A DNA stretch of 48,952 nucleotides, taken from the NCBI GenBank assembly GCA_902522895.1, contig CABYXD010000002.1, positions 1 through 48,952 of the forward strand, in the 5' to 3' direction. The DNA comes from an uncultured Pelagibacteraceae bacterium. GTDB lineage: Bacteria > Pseudomonadota > Alphaproteobacteria > Pelagibacterales > Pelagibacteraceae. Of this stretch, positions 17,260 through 26,947 are shown piece by piece (the first letter of the stretch is position 1; the number at the start of each line of letters is the position of its first letter). The position numbers were made by a program, and so were the translations under genes. A model generated the notes under the pieces. It saw only the letters and a list, made by a program, of their open reading frames with translations. It made no database searches and was not told the DNA's origin.

Positions 17260-18144
17260 TTATTTAAAATTTGTGATAAATAAATAAAATTTTAAAAATT
17301 TACATTTAATTAAACCAAAGTAATAGCTAATATTTTTATTTGGATTATCTAAAGAACCTATAAACGGTTTAAAATTAAGTTTTTTTTGATTATTCAGACC
17401 AGCTCTTAAATACTGATTTTCAAAAAAATTTATTGTTATACCCCATTTCTTTAAAAAAATTTTATTTCCTCTGTTTCCCAAGTAAGTAAATAGTCTTTTA
17501 TCTTTTTTACGTGTTGTGATTGAGCCAAAATGATAAGCAAGAGAAGAACCAATACCTTTATAGATTCTTACATTATTTTTCCATAATTTCATTGCAAAGT
17601 CTGTATCGTCACCACCTGTTGGGCTGAACTCTTCACTCCAACCATTAACTTGCCTCCAGGTATCTATATGAACTACTCCTGGGCATTTAGTAGTTCCCTG
17701 AAAATCAAAAGTTTTAATTTTATCTAGATTGTTTAATAATTTTTTCTCATCAAAATTTGAGTATTTGTCACCAGCGTCGAAATAAACTTGTCCTGCTCCA
17801 ACCATTGTGCCAGATATGTAAAAGTTTTTAGTATTTAATTTTTCAATTTCCTCTTTTAGGGGTTTGTCCCAATTAGGGCAATAATAGAAATCATCATGTG
17901 ATATCAAAATATAATCTTTTTTAGAAAGTTCAGATGATTTATTTAATGCTTTTGGCATTCCTATATTATTTTCTGAATATGTAAATTCAAAATTATTTTG
18001 TTTTGCATATTCTAGAGTTCCATCACTCCCTTCATTAATGTGTAAAATTATTTCATGATTGTATAATGAGTTTTTTTTTAAACTATTAATACAAATTTTT
18101 AAATATTCGATATTATTAAAAGTTGGTATCAAAACTGAAAACAT
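17260..18144 (-). CDS. Glycosyltransferase family 2
   Basis: FSVLIPTFNNIEYLKICINSLKKNS, ENNIGMPKALNKSSELSKKDYILISHDDFYY, GWSEEFSPTGGDDTDFAMKLWK. Confidence 0.88.
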   Translation of the reverse strand: MFSVLIPTFNNIEYLKICINSLKKNSLYNHEIILHINEGSDGTLEYAKQNNFEFTYSENNIGMPKALNKSSELSKKDYILISHDDFYYCPNWDKPLKEEIEKLNTKNFYISGTMVGAGQVYFDAGDKYSNFDEKKLLNNLDKIKTFDFQGTTKCPGVVHIDTWRQVNGWSEEFSPTGGDDTDFAMKLWKNNVRIYKGIGSSLAYHFGSITTRKKDKRLFTYLGNRGNKIFLKKWGITINFFENQYLRAGLNNQKKLNFKPFIGSLDNPNKNISYYFGLIKCKFLKFYLFITNFK

Positions 18145-20258
18145 TAATTAATTGATTCCCAAAAAAATTTTTTTTTTGTTCCGATTGTTTTATTAATTAT
18201 GAAATCAGCAACAATAGTTGAATTAAAGTATTTGAAATATTTATCCCTACCCTTTTTTGCAATTTTTTTCCTTAATTTATTATCATTACTAAATTTAGTG
18301 ATTTTTTCTGATAAATCAGATATATTATTGTACATAACAATCTCATCTTTATTGAAAAAATTTCCAATTTTAGTTTTTTCATCAATCATAACTAATAGTC
18401 CGTTTCCTATTAATTGTGAGAATCTATCGCTACTATAATATTTGGCTGCTCTACCTTGACTTAAATTTAATCCAATTTTAGATTGAGAAATAGCTAGTAA
18501 ATAATCATCTGCCCAAATGGGCTGGATACCGTTCATTCCATATAGGTCAAATCTAATATTAGGAGTTTCCTTAATAAGTTTATTTAAGAAATTCTCTCTG
18601 TCATCAAACTTACCTTTTTTTAGAACACCTCTATGAACACCATGACTCATTGCAAAAAATACATCATTATTAAAAAAATCATTATTATAATTTTCTAAGG
18701 TTTCAAACGAGTGATCAACAGGATTTGGTAAATAGTAAACATTATATTTAGTGTTTATTCTTAGAGATTTTGGATCTGTTGTGCAAAAACTTGAATCCAT
18801 TAAATCAATTTTATCCAAGAATCTTTTTTTATTATTTATCCATTGACTATCCATTCTATCTAAGAACCATTGAGACATTTTTATATTAGGATAATTTTTT
18901 TTTATGTATTCAAGTGTGTCTTTTTTAATTAAATCAGCATGACCTAATACTAGAATATCAGGAACATAATTAGATATAACTTCTAAAAGTTTTTTGTTAA
19001 GTCGTTTTGATCCATCCAAATCATTGATATTTCGATAATAACTTACTATGTCTCTATCACTAAATTCAAGTACACTGTGGTTAAGTCTTATGAAACCATT
19101 ATTTATACGTTTTCCAGTATTATAAAATAGTCTGCCATTATGCCTTTCATTAAAGTTTGTTACATGAAGAATTTTAATTTTTTTTATAGTATTATTAACT
19201 AAATTTAATTTATATGATTGAATTAATTCTTTTCTATAAATGTCTATTTTATTTGAAATAAATTTATCTGTTAGATAAAAATTTTTAAATGATTGGTCTT
19301 GAAAATATCTCAATTTTTTTTTATTTTTAATCAAATTTTCAATAGCTAAATAAAGTGTATTAGTTTGTAAATTTCTTAAAATAATACCATTAGTTATGGT
19401 TTCTGGTAATCCACCACGGTTTGATATTATAACTGCACATCCTCTACTGGCAGCCTCTAAACTTGTTCGCCCAAAAGGTTCTTCCCATCTTGAACATGCA
19501 ACGGCTATACTAGTTTTTTTAAATGTTTTTAAGACAGTTTCATGATCTTGAAACCCAAGAATTTTTAAATTTTTATGATTAAAAAATATTTTTTCTCTTG
19601 GTTCATCACCAATAACGATAGCTTTCCAGTTTGAATATTTGTTTAATATACGAGTAACAGCACTTCCAAAAATATCATATCCTTTCGCAGAATTTAGTTT
19701 TCCAACAAAAGTAATTAATTTTTCTTTTTTTTTTAAATCTACTTTAACTTTATTAGTGGATTGATGAATAACTATAAGTTTTTTTGATTTATGATAAAAA
19801 CTTTTTAAATCTTTAAGATATTGTTTTTTTGACCATTCACTATTAAAAACTATTTTTGAACAAACATTTAATAAATGTATTCTTTCTTCTATTAATTTTG
19901 AACCAATCATAGAAATTGGATCATTGTGAAAATATAAAATAATTTTACTATTTAGTTTTGTAAGTTTTTCAATATAATTTGGTCTATTATGTACTTCAAT
20001 TATATCTGAATGAGTGTTTTTTTGTATTTCTAAAAATTTCAAAACATACTGTTTAGAATTACTAGATAATATTTTTTTAGATAAATTTATATTTATGTAA
20101 TTTTTTGATAATTTTTTTTTAAAATCGGTTGAACCAAAAACAGTTATTTCATTTTTATATTTACTTAATTTATTCATAGAATGTACAAAAATGGATACAG
20201 CACCAGGATATGAAGGTGAGTAATTTTCTTTATATGGTAATAAAATTGATATTTTCAT
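18144..20258 (-). CDS. Large two-domain glycosyltransferase (N-terminal GT4-like, C-terminal CgeB/GT1-like)
   Basis: N-half FVGKLNSAKGYDIFGSAV...ACSRWEEPFGRTSLEAASRGCAVIISNRGGLPE; C-half MSHGVHRGVLKKGKFDDRENFLNKL...SDRFSQLIGNGLLVMIDEKTKIGNFF. Confidence 0.85.
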   Translation of the reverse strand: MKISILLPYKENYSPSYPGAVSIFVHSMNKLSKYKNEITVFGSTDFKKKLSKNYININLSKKILSSNSKQYVLKFLEIQKNTHSDIIEVHNRPNYIEKLTKLNSKIILYFHNDPISMIGSKLIEERIHLLNVCSKIVFNSEWSKKQYLKDLKSFYHKSKKLIVIHQSTNKVKVDLKKKEKLITFVGKLNSAKGYDIFGSAVTRILNKYSNWKAIVIGDEPREKIFFNHKNLKILGFQDHETVLKTFKKTSIAVACSRWEEPFGRTSLEAASRGCAVIISNRGGLPETITNGIILRNLQTNTLYLAIENLIKNKKKLRYFQDQSFKNFYLTDKFISNKIDIYRKELIQSYKLNLVNNTIKKIKILHVTNFNERHNGRLFYNTGKRINNGFIRLNHSVLEFSDRDIVSYYRNINDLDGSKRLNKKLLEVISNYVPDILVLGHADLIKKDTLEYIKKNYPNIKMSQWFLDRMDSQWINNKKRFLDKIDLMDSSFCTTDPKSLRINTKYNVYYLPNPVDHSFETLENYNNDFFNNDVFFAMSHGVHRGVLKKGKFDDRENFLNKLIKETPNIRFDLYGMNGIQPIWADDYLLAISQSKIGLNLSQGRAAKYYSSDRFSQLIGNGLLVMIDEKTKIGNFFNKDEIVMYNNISDLSEKITKFSNDNKLRKKIAKKGRDKYFKYFNSTIVADFIINKTIGTKKKFFWESIN

Positions 20259-20525
20259 TTATGATAATCTTTTATTTAAGTAAATATTCTTGATTAAATT
20301 TCTTTTTTTGTAATTTTTTTTTAGTTTATATTCTTCAACCATAGCCACATTTTTTGTTTTATATTTTTTTTTATAAATTAACTTCCAAATATTACCTTTT
20401 GTGAATTTTGCACCTTTTGAATTGTTATGCAATAAAACACGTTTTTTAACATCTTTAGAGTAGCCCACGTATGATATGTATTTGTCATTGATTTTAGATA
20501 AAATCATATAGACATAAAAGGACAT
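20259..20525 (-). CDS. GIY-YIG nuclease family protein
   Basis: FYVYMILSKINDKYISYVGYSKDVKKRVLLHNNSKGAKFTKG. Confidence 0.85.
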   Translation of the reverse strand: MSFYVYMILSKINDKYISYVGYSKDVKKRVLLHNNSKGAKFTKGNIWKLIYKKKYKTKNVAMVEEYKLKKNYKKRNLIKNIYLNKRLS

Positions 20526-20530
20526 AATAA

Positions 20531-20605
20531 TGGCGGTCCCTGGGGGAATCGAACCCCCCTTTGCAGGATGAAAACCAGCTGTCCTAACCGATAGACGAAG
20601 GGACC
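20531..20605 (-). tRNA. tRNA-Glu (anticodon TTC)
   Basis: GGTCCCTTCGTCTATCGGTTAGGACAGCTGGTTTTCATCCTGCAAAGGGGGGTTCGATTCCCCCAGGGACCGCCA; 7-bp acceptor stem, T-loop TTCGATT, encoded CCA. Confidence 0.95.
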
Positions 20606-20655
20606 ATTTTGAGAACTTTTATTTTAAAAGTCATTATTTATCAAGTTTTATTAAC

Positions 20656-22350
20656 TTAAATTATCAAATCATGAATATTTAATTGAAGTGTCTTTTTGTT
20701 ATTCCAATTATTTTCGTTGATTTCGGCTAATACATTTAAAGTTTTTTTATAATTTAGTAAATAATTGCCGACTTTATTATTTATTGAATTAAATGAGATA
20801 GATTTAATTGAAAATCCAGATTTAGATTTAAATATTACTGATAAATGATTACCATTAAGAATATTTGTTTTGATCACTTTAAGGTTCTTAAAAAGAAATA
20901 TTGGATTTGGATTTGATGATCCAAAAGGTTCTAATTTTTTTATATCGTAATAAAAATCCTTATTAATTGCATTAGATGAAACCTCAGCATCATATAAAAG
21001 TTTATGATTATCAAAAGGCACTTTATTTGAAAAATCCTCAAAAATAAAATCTTTAAATTTATCAAGATTATTTTTTTTCAATGTAAATCCAGCGGCCATG
21101 TTATGGCCACCACCCACTTTAATTATATTTTTATCAAACAAATTTTTTATAACACGGCCGATATTGTAATATTCTGTAGATCTAGCAGAACCTTTTAAAA
21201 TATTACCTGAGTTGGTTATAACAATAGCTGGTTTATTAAAATATTCTTTCAAGCGAGCAGCTATGATTCCGATTAGTCCTTCTTTAATATTATAGTTATA
21301 ATAAATAATAATATTCTTATTTTCATTTTCAATTTTTTTAAAATTAATTTCATTAAATATTAATCTTTCAATTTTTTTTCTTTTATTATTTAATTTGATT
21401 AATTCATTAGCTTTGAAATTAACAACATCTAAATTGTCTGAGGATAAAAGTTCTGATGCAAAAGCAGATTTGCCTAATCTTCCTCCAGCATTTAATATAG
21501 GACCAATCAAAAAACCAAGATCATCAACATTCAGTTTATTTTTTTTATTATTCAAAATAAATAATCTATTTAAAGCAATATTTTGATCTATACTAAAATC
21601 TTTAAGTGCTTTAATTGCAATTAATCTATTTAATTTTCTCAATGGCATTACATCACAAATTGTAGCTAACAATACATAAATTAAAAAATTAGATATCTTA
21701 AATTTACTTTTAAATTTTTGAGATAATTGATCTAAAAAAAAATATGTCAAAGTTGTAGCACATAAATAATCATATTTAATATATCCGTTATCTTTTTTTG
21801 GATTAATTATAGAATTAGCTTTTGGAAAAGGTTTGTGAATTTCATGATGATCAATTATTAGTGATTTTATCTTATTATCATTAAGAAATTTTATAGCTTC
21901 ATTAGATGTTGATCCACAGTCTAACATAATTACTAATTTTGGTTTTTTTAAAATCAATTTTTTAAACAATTTTTTACTTGCTCCATATCCATCTTTTTCT
22001 CTATCTGGAATATAAAAAAAAAATGGATGTTTTATGCTTTCAAAAAATCTGATAAAAAGAGATGTAGCAGCGGATCCGTCAACATCATAATCGCCTAAAA
22101 TACATATATTCTCTTCATTCTTAATTGATTTAGTAATTATTTCTAATGATTTTTGATAATCAATATTTCTTATAAAAACATTATTCAAATTTAGATTATT
22201 ATCTATACTACTCAATTCTGTTTGATTAAAATTTCTTGATATTATCAAATTAGATAAAATATCACTAAAGTTATAATCTTGTTTTATTTTTTCTAATAAA
22301 TTTTTATTAACTTTTCTATGTACCCATTTTTTACCTGAAACAGATATCAT
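20656..22350 (-). CDS. recJ: Single-stranded-DNA-specific exonuclease RecJ
   Basis: ILGDYDVDGSAATSLF, IMLDCGSTSN, IDHHE, GGGHNMAAGFT. Confidence 0.95.
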   Translation of the reverse strand: MISVSGKKWVHRKVNKNLLEKIKQDYNFSDILSNLIISRNFNQTELSSIDNNLNLNNVFIRNIDYQKSLEIITKSIKNEENICILGDYDVDGSAATSLFIRFFESIKHPFFFYIPDREKDGYGASKKLFKKLILKKPKLVIMLDCGSTSNEAIKFLNDNKIKSLIIDHHEIHKPFPKANSIINPKKDNGYIKYDYLCATTLTYFFLDQLSQKFKSKFKISNFLIYVLLATICDVMPLRKLNRLIAIKALKDFSIDQNIALNRLFILNNKKNKLNVDDLGFLIGPILNAGGRLGKSAFASELLSSDNLDVVNFKANELIKLNNKRKKIERLIFNEINFKKIENENKNIIIYYNYNIKEGLIGIIAARLKEYFNKPAIVITNSGNILKGSARSTEYYNIGRVIKNLFDKNIIKVGGGHNMAAGFTLKKNNLDKFKDFIFEDFSNKVPFDNHKLLYDAEVSSNAINKDFYYDIKKLEPFGSSNPNPIFLFKNLKVIKTNILNGNHLSVIFKSKSGFSIKSISFNSINNKVGNYLLNYKKTLNVLAEINENNWNNKKTLQLNIHDLII

Positions 22351-22352
22351 TT

Positions 22353-23294
22353 TTAAATAGGGCTAGTTTTTTTAATTATCTTTTTATAATTAGAATTTTT
22401 ATGTGTAATGAGAGTTTCTGAAGTATAATTCTCATTATTTATTTCTATACCTGATAAAACTTCACTATCTGTTATGCCACTAGCGCAAAAGATGGAATCT
22501 CCTCTTATTAATTCATTCAATTCATATTTTTTATTCAAATCAGAAATGCCCATTTGTTTAGCTTCATTAATATCCTTTTTATTATCAAATATAAATCTCC
22601 CTTGAAAATGACAATCATAAGTGTCTAGTGCAGATGCTGCCAAAACTCCTTCTGGACCTCCCCCTATTCCTAAAAAAATATCTATATTGTATTTAGGCTC
22701 AGAAACATACAAAGCACCAAGTACATCTCCATCAGTTATTAATTTAATATTAACATTTAAATCTTTTAATTCATCAATAATTTTTTTATGTCTTGGTCTG
22801 TCTAGAATACAAGCTGTAATAGATGAAATTTTCTTATTTTTAAAATCTGATAAATTCTTAATATTTTTTTCTAAAGAATAATCTAAATCAATTAAACCTT
22901 TTTCTATTTTTCCTGTTGCAATTTTATTCATATATGTCTCTGGAGCATTAAATAAATTTCCTTCTTCAGCAATTGCCATAACTGATATAGCGCCTGGTAA
23001 ATTATTAGCTACAAAATTAGTACCCTCAACAGGATCAACGGCAATATCTAAATTTGGACCTTTTTTTGTACCTAATATCTCTCCCGTATATAACATAGGC
23101 GCTTTATCTAAAGTGCCTTCACCGATAACAACTTTACCTTTCATATCAATTTTGTTTAATTCAGATCTCATTGAGTCAACAGCAGCTTTGTCAGCTGCAT
23201 TTTTATCTTTTTTTCCTAACAAGTAAGATGAGGCTAATGCTGCTTTCGATGTTACTTTAATAAATTGATCAAGAAATTTATTATTTAATGGCAT
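22353..23294 (-). CDS. glpX: Class II fructose-1,6-bisphosphatase
   Basis: GEGTLDKAPMLYTGE, AVDPVEGTN, GIGGGPEGVLAASAL. Confidence 0.95.
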   Translation of the reverse strand: MPLNNKFLDQFIKVTSKAALASSYLLGKKDKNAADKAAVDSMRSELNKIDMKGKVVIGEGTLDKAPMLYTGEILGTKKGPNLDIAVDPVEGTNFVANNLPGAISVMAIAEEGNLFNAPETYMNKIATGKIEKGLIDLDYSLEKNIKNLSDFKNKKISSITACILDRPRHKKIIDELKDLNVNIKLITDGDVLGALYVSEPKYNIDIFLGIGGGPEGVLAASALDTYDCHFQGRFIFDNKKDINEAKQMGISDLNKKYELNELIRGDSIFCASGITDSEVLSGIEINNENYTSETLITHKNSNYKKIIKKTSPI

Positions 23295-24286
23295 TAAGCA
23301 ATTTTTTCCGTAATAGTTTTGTCCTTTAATTTAGCTTCAAATTCACTTAATCTTTTCCATACAGAGATAAATTCTACTATTGTTGCCCAGCTTTTAACCA
23401 AATATTGTAATGAGCCCTCGACTCTTCCAAATGCTCTTGTAATTTGTTGGACAAAACCAAGCGTTATAGCGCCTGTAACAATAGTTGGAGCTAGGGCTAG
23501 ATAAGGTACTATGACCATTCCTTGAAAATAACTCCATTTAACAGTATTAAAATAAAGATAATGAAAATAAGATTTATAATGGATACCTCTTACCCTATTA
23601 TATAATTGTCCAATCGTTGGCGGAGCTGCTCTTATTGGATCTTCTTCACCTAAGACTAATTCTTTTCTGTAACCAGCTTCCTCTTTTTGAATATCATATT
23701 CTATTCCAGGAAGTTTAATGCCAACAGCTGCTAACAATAATGTTCCACCTAAAGCTGAAATTATAGCAACCCAAACTAAAGCGTGATCAACTTCACCAAT
23801 CCAAGGTAACACGCTAATTTCTTTTGAAAGCGCCCAAAGTATTGGCGTAAATGCAATTAAGGTCATTATACTATCCAATAAACCTGTACCTAAGCCTTCC
23901 ATAATTCTTGCAAATTTTAGTGTATCCTCTTGTACTCTTTGAGATGCACCTTCTGTTAAACGAGCATTTAACCATTGTTCGTGATAATAGTTAGCCATTG
24001 AAGTTCTCCATCTAAAAACCCAATGACTTGTAAAAAAACCTGTAAAAACTGCAATGAGTATCCAAAGAGCCGCTATTTTTGCAAATGTAAAAAGATATCC
24101 TATAAATTCTTCCTCAGAAACAGAATTTGGAGTTGTCAAAGCTTTTTGAAGAGTGTCATAAAATTCTCCAAACCATTCATTTATTTTTACATCTAATTGA
24201 ACTTGATACCATGTTGAAATTAAAATAAATATTGAACCAAAGATACTCCATAAAAACCACTGCTTTTGAGTAAAAAATTTAAACAT
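23294..24286 (-). CDS. SbmA/BacA-like ABC transporter transmembrane protein
   Basis: LDVKINEWFGEFYDTLQKAL, WRTSMANYYHEQW, RVQEDTLKFARIMEGLG, YNRVRGIHYKSYFHY. Confidence 0.85.
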   Translation of the reverse strand: MFKFFTQKQWFLWSIFGSIFILISTWYQVQLDVKINEWFGEFYDTLQKALTTPNSVSEEEFIGYLFTFAKIAALWILIAVFTGFFTSHWVFRWRTSMANYYHEQWLNARLTEGASQRVQEDTLKFARIMEGLGTGLLDSIMTLIAFTPILWALSKEISVLPWIGEVDHALVWVAIISALGGTLLLAAVGIKLPGIEYDIQKEEAGYRKELVLGEEDPIRAAPPTIGQLYNRVRGIHYKSYFHYLYFNTVKWSYFQGMVIVPYLALAPTIVTGAITLGFVQQITRAFGRVEGSLQYLVKSWATIVEFISVWKRLSEFEAKLKDKTITEKIA

Positions 24287-24289
24287 TAA

Positions 24290-24571
24290 TTATCTAAGAA
24301 AATTGTCTGAATAGGATTTTTTAATAATTTTTCTTTTTTTTGGTTCGATTATTTCAAAAATTATTTTTTTCTTTTTTGCATAATTTATAGCCAATTCTTT
24401 TGAAGAAAATTCTAATCTAAGCTCAGAAAATGTATCTGAAGAACTCTCCCAGCCCATTAAAGGATTCTTTGTTGTGTCTTTAGTTTCAAACTCTAAAACC
24501 CATTTATCAGTCTTCCCATTTCCAGACTGCATAGGATTTCTATTTGGAATATAAATTATAGCTTTTCTCAT
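24290..24571 (-). CDS. ETC complex I accessory subunit (NDUFS4-like)
   Basis: IYIPNRNPMQSGNGKTDKWVLEFE...NPLMGWESSSDTFSELRLEFSSKELAINYAKKK. Confidence 0.88.
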   Translation of the reverse strand: MRKAIIYIPNRNPMQSGNGKTDKWVLEFETKDTTKNPLMGWESSSDTFSELRLEFSSKELAINYAKKKKIIFEIIEPKKRKIIKKSYSDNFLR

Positions 24572-24576
24572 AATAA

Positions 24577-24653
<77 letters not shown>

Positions 24654-24746
24654 AGGCAATTACTAATACAATACTTATTTATTTTTTCAATGTATAAAGA
24701 CGTCTAAATCAAAGGATTTTTAATAAGAATCTGATATATAGAGGTT

Positions 24747-25220
24747 ATGATAATTGTTTGTCCAAGTTGTGAAAAAAACTTTGAAGTAGATTCAAATATT
24801 ATTCCAGAAAAAGGTAGATTAGTTAAATGTGGAAGTTGTGATCAAACTTGGTTTTTTAACAAAAATAGTCAAGTAAATATTAATAACAAAAAAATTGATA
24901 TACCTATAATAAATGTAACAAAAAAAACTTCTTCAAAATCATTAAACAAAAAAGAAAAAACATTAGATAAAGATACTTCAATTATATCAAAAAATAATAA
25001 GGGTTCAGAACTCGTAAAATATCAAGCAAAATCAAATTTTACATTCGGTAAATTTTTGGGTTATTTGGTGGTAACTATAGTGTCTTTTGTCGCATTAATA
25101 ATTATTTTAGATACTTTTAAAGGTCCATTAAATGTTTTTTTTCCTAATTTAGAATTGATATTGTATAACCTGTTTGAAACACTAAAAGATTTACTATTAT
25201 TCATTAAAGACTTAAATTAA
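24747..25220 (+). CDS. Zinc-ribbon (MJ0042-type) domain membrane protein
   Basis: IIVCPSCEKNFEVDSNIIPEKGRLVKCGSCDQTW plus one C-terminal TM. Confidence 0.8.
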   Translation: MIIVCPSCEKNFEVDSNIIPEKGRLVKCGSCDQTWFFNKNSQVNINNKKIDIPIINVTKKTSSKSLNKKEKTLDKDTSIISKNNKGSELVKYQAKSNFTFGKFLGYLVVTIVSFVALIIILDTFKGPLNVFFPNLELILYNLFETLKDLLLFIKDLN

Positions 25221-25222
25221 AA

Positions 25223-26395
25223 ATGATAAATTATTTATCTAAACCTTTTAAATGGTTTTTTAAATTAGAAGCAGCTAGCGGTTTAATTTTATTAATTGCT
25301 GCTATATTTGCACTAGTAGTAAGTAATAGTGAACTAAGTGAATTATATTTTTACACTTTAGAAAAATACCTTTTTATAGGAGTAAATGAATATGGATTAA
25401 AACTTTCTGTTCATCATTGGATAAATGATGCATTGATGGCTATTTTTTTTTTCTTTGTTACGTTAGAAATTAAAAGAGAATTTTTACAAGGTGAACTCTC
25501 TAATATTAAACAAGCTTTACTTCCTATAATAGCAGCTGTTGGGGGTATGGTTGTTCCTGCTTTATTTTATATATTTATTAATTGGGGTAATTCAGAAACA
25601 ATAAATGGTTGGGCAATACCTTCTGCAACTGATATCGCATTTTCTTTAGGTATTTTATCTTTACTTGGTTCTAGAGTGCCCATATCTTTAAAAGTATTTC
25701 TAACTGCTTTAGCTATTATAGATGATCTAGGTGCAATTTTGATTATAGCTTTCTTTTATTCGGGTGATTTAAGTGTCCCTTATTTAAGTCTTATTTTAAT
25801 AAGTTATATTTTGCTTTTAATATTAAACAAATTTTCAATAAAAATATTTATACCATATTTGATTGTTGGATTGTTTATGTGGTTTTTTACTTATAAGTCT
25901 GGGATACATGCAACTATTGCTGGTGTACTTTTAGCATCAACAATTCCACATAGACTAAAAGAAAAAGATTTTTCGTTACTTGTTAAAATTGAACACGCTA
26001 TATCTCCTTATGTTGCATTTATGATTATGCCTTTATTTGCATTCGCTAATGCAGGTGTTAGTCTAGAAGGATTAGCTTTATCAAGTCTAATGGCACCAGT
26101 GCCTTTAGGAATTTTGTGTGGTTTATTTTTTGGTAAACAAATCGGAGTACTTTTATTTTCTTATGTTTCAGTTAAATTCAAATTTGCTGATATGCCAAAT
26201 AACTCAAATTGGATGAGTATTTATGGAGTATCTATATTAACGGGGATTGGTTTCACGATGAGTTTATTCGTAGGTAACCTTGCTTTCGTAGATAACACTC
26301 AATACATAGATGGAGTTAAAATAGGTGTTTTAAGTGGATCTTTATTATCAACTGTTTTCGGTTATTTAATTTTATTTTTTGCAGCAAAAAAATAA
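25223..26395 (+). CDS. nhaA: Na+/H+ antiporter NhaA
   Basis: FFFVTLEIKREFLQGELS, PSATDIAFSLGILSLLGSRVPISLKVFLTALAIIDDLGAI. Confidence 0.96.
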   Translation: MINYLSKPFKWFFKLEAASGLILLIAAIFALVVSNSELSELYFYTLEKYLFIGVNEYGLKLSVHHWINDALMAIFFFFVTLEIKREFLQGELSNIKQALLPIIAAVGGMVVPALFYIFINWGNSETINGWAIPSATDIAFSLGILSLLGSRVPISLKVFLTALAIIDDLGAILIIAFFYSGDLSVPYLSLILISYILLLILNKFSIKIFIPYLIVGLFMWFFTYKSGIHATIAGVLLASTIPHRLKEKDFSLLVKIEHAISPYVAFMIMPLFAFANAGVSLEGLALSSLMAPVPLGILCGLFFGKQIGVLLFSYVSVKFKFADMPNNSNWMSIYGVSILTGIGFTMSLFVGNLAFVDNTQYIDGVKIGVLSGSLLSTVFGYLILFFAAKK

Positions 26396-26947
26396 ATGCT
26401 AAATTATAAAAAGATAATATATATAATCATCATTATGATATCATTTTTCAATACCGGTAATACTAAATATGAGAAGGTTTTTTTTGATTTTAAAATTAAA
26501 AATATAAATGATGAAATTTTAGATTTATCAAACTTTAAAGATAAAACAATTTTATTAGTTAACGTTGCAAGTAATTGTGGATTTACCAAACAATATTCAG
26601 GTCTTCAAGAATTATATGAAACATATAATCCAAAAGGATTAGTAGTTTTAGGTATTCCATCTAATCAATTCGGTGGGCAAGAACCAGGAAATAATAATGA
26701 AATTAAAGATTTTTGTGAGAGCAACTTTAATATAACATTTCCAATGAGTGGTAAATATGATGTTAAGGGTCAAAATGCTCATCCAATATATTTGTGGGCA
26801 AAAGAAAATTATGGCAATTCTGCTGTTCCTAAATGGAACTTCCATAAAATATTAATAAACAAAAGTGGTAAAGTAGAAGATGCTTTTTCTTCTTTCACAG
26901 ATCCAATGTCAAAAAAAATAATAAATAAAATTGAAGAAATTCTATAA
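26396..26947 (+). CDS. Glutathione peroxidase family protein
   Basis: LVNVASNCGFTKQYSGLQELYE, GIPSNQFGGQEPG, PKWNFHKILINKSG. Confidence 0.93.
   Translation: MLNYKKIIYIIIIMISFFNTGNTKYEKVFFDFKIKNINDEILDLSNFKDKTILLVNVASNCGFTKQYSGLQELYETYNPKGLVVLGIPSNQFGGQEPGNNNEIKDFCESNFNITFPMSGKYDVKGQNAHPIYLWAKENYGNSAVPKWNFHKILINKSGKVEDAFSSFTDPMSKKIINKIEEIL

Noticed and set aside
17263-17296. Inverted repeat TTTAAAATTT-N14-AAATTTTAAA at the convergent gene junction
   Set aside because: Pure A/T composition in an AT-rich end of a GT gene; may act as a weak terminator but cannot be separated from chance.
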